A DNA stretch of 44,907 nt from Gammaproteobacteria bacterium (lineage in GTDB: Bacteria; Pseudomonadota; Gammaproteobacteria; GRL18). The DNA is taken from assembly GCA_016744395.1 (NCBI GenBank), contig JADGEK010000034.1, positions 1 through 44,907 of the forward strand. The letters run 5' to 3'. The notes under the pieces were generated by a model, which saw nothing but the letters and a program-made list of their open reading frames with translations, was not told the DNA's origin and searched no databases. This document shows positions 43,929 to 44,907 of this stretch, piece by piece (position 1 is the first letter of the stretch; every line of letters begins with the position of its first letter). The translations under genes and the position numbers were made by a program.

Positions 43929-44762
43929 ATGATTAATAAGAAAAAGACTCCAAGCAATATAGCCAGTGACTACAGTTTGTCCGAATTCATCTATTCATGT
44001 GGCTATAACTTAAGACTTAAACACGCCTCTTTTAAACAGGATGCCCTAAACTGGATTGCGGATAATTGTTCTGAACTTCTAGCCGTAGAAAAACCTAAAA
44101 TTCTAAGCCTTGGCTGTGGCACAGGAACATTCGACACTGCGTTGATAAAGATTATTCAGCAGCAAAAAAAACAATGGTCTTTCACCGGGCTGGATTTTAG
44201 CGAGACGGATCTTGAAATTTTTCGTAAAAATCTTTCTTCTCTGGATGAAGAAACCCGATCAAGAGTAAGCCTGCAATATAAAAAATTTGAACCATTAACC
44301 GATATGGGAGAACGTTACGACCTTATCACCATGGTTCATTTTTTGCATTCTTTTGAGGATGTTCTGCCCATTATTCAAAATGCACTTCAGCACCTATCAC
44401 CTGGAGGTAGGTTGCTTATTGTTCAGCACAACAAACAGGGAGTATCAGAAATAAAAGATGAATTTCTGGATATATTACCCAATCAGAAATTCCAGTGCAG
44501 TGATCACATCAAGCAACTCTTGCACGCTGAAAATATTACTTTCAGCACTCATACGATTGAGGCTTCTTTTGACATTTCTATTATACAAGAAATGTCGTTA
44601 GATACACTGCTTTTAATGTCCTTCTGCCTAGTCAATGATTTATCGAAGTTAAATACAAATCAACAAGAGCAAATACGCCAGGCGTTTTTGTCTCGTGCCG
44701 AAGAAATTGATGGGGCAGTTGTTATTCGTGAGTCTATGGAAGCTATTGTCTGTCATGTGTAG
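43929..44762 (+). CDS. Class I SAM-dependent methyltransferase
   Basis: This 277-residue protein has motif I ILSLGCGTGTFDTALI near residues 57-72, an acidic end of strand 2 (FTGLDFSETDLE), and the catalytic-region segment YDLITMVHFLHSFED. It starts 10 bases after the permease stop, so it belongs to the same operon. The substrate is unknown. In this context a thiol, selenol or small organic acid methylation is possible but not shown by the sequence. Confidence 0.82.
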   Translation: MINKKKTPSNIASDYSLSEFIYSCGYNLRLKHASFKQDALNWIADNCSELLAVEKPKILSLGCGTGTFDTALIKIIQQQKKQWSFTGLDFSETDLEIFRKNLSSLDEETRSRVSLQYKKFEPLTDMGERYDLITMVHFLHSFEDVLPIIQNALQHLSPGGRLLIVQHNKQGVSEIKDEFLDILPNQKFQCSDHIKQLLHAENITFSTHTIEASFDISIIQEMSLDTLLLMSFCLVNDLSKLNTNQQEQIRQAFLSRAEEIDGAVVIRESMEAIVCHV

Positions 44763-44907
44763 TGTATGACTATTTATCCTGTCCATTTATAAATAGAAAT
44801 TGACACTCTAAGTATTTTCCAATACTGAAATGAGCCTGAAATAGGTACAATTCTAGATCTCGGGAGTAGACTTATCCACATATCCCCAGGTCTGCCATTT
44901 ATGGAGA

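Overview
The window looks like a chromosomal stretch of a gammaproteobacterium, probably one with sulfur or selenium redox metabolism. The evidence is an NDH-2/SelD fusion, an EgtD methyltransferase, a TtrBCA/SrdBCA-type molybdoenzyme operon, a TauE/SafE exporter and moderately AT-rich DNA (judged by eye). The species cannot be named from sequence alone. No rRNA, tRNA, CRISPR array or intact mobile element was seen.

Left part (about 0.1-19 kb): a metal and membrane island. On the minus strand a DUF697-like/His-rich/P1B-ATPase fusion is followed by a ZIP transporter with a long His-Glu tail. Then come two P-type ATPases that keep the phosphorylation and hinge motifs but have lost the CPC metal site, three stand-alone DUF697-like proteins, and a truncated ATPase with only membrane segments and a degenerate actuator domain. 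Interspersed are an ergothioneine-type EgtD, a sulfotransferase-like protein, a YflT-like membrane protein, and an overlapping SPFH-protein/lipoprotein receptor pair. An IS30-type transposase relic and a very small membrane protein with an acidic tail follow.

Middle (19-23 kb): an Ntn-hydrolase-like secreted protein, then a likely operon of a membrane-anchored coiled-coil protein, an actin-like ATPase strongly resembling magnetosome MamK, and a small conserved protein. No other magnetosome gene is present. Together with the CPC-less ATPases and the DUF697 proteins this raises the possibility of an undescribed metal-handling intracellular membrane compartment. That is an inference, not a demonstrated function.

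Selenium region (23-30 kb): the NDH-2/SelD fusion (SenC role), a convergent SenB-type selenosugar glycosyltransferase, and a PhnD/PhnC/PhnE-like ABC transporter of the kind associated with selenium-oxyanion uptake. With EgtD at 7.5-8.6 kb this supplies most of a selenoneine route; the SenA/EgtB-like enzyme is not in the window. A relic of a second egtD 3' end, with its stop codon overlapping the selD start, shows that an egtD-selD operon once stood here.

Right part (30-45 kb): a four-gene operon (FeS subunit, NrfD-type membrane subunit, Tat-exported molybdopterin catalytic subunit, TorD-like chaperone), a third CPC-less P-type ATPase, and a cytoplasmic molybdopterin oxidoreductase on the other strand. 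Next are a fusion of the ATPase-type N-terminal membrane module to DoxX, a relic of a second torD 3' end, and a run of PatB/MalY-like PLP enzyme, TauE/SafE permease and SAM methyltransferase.
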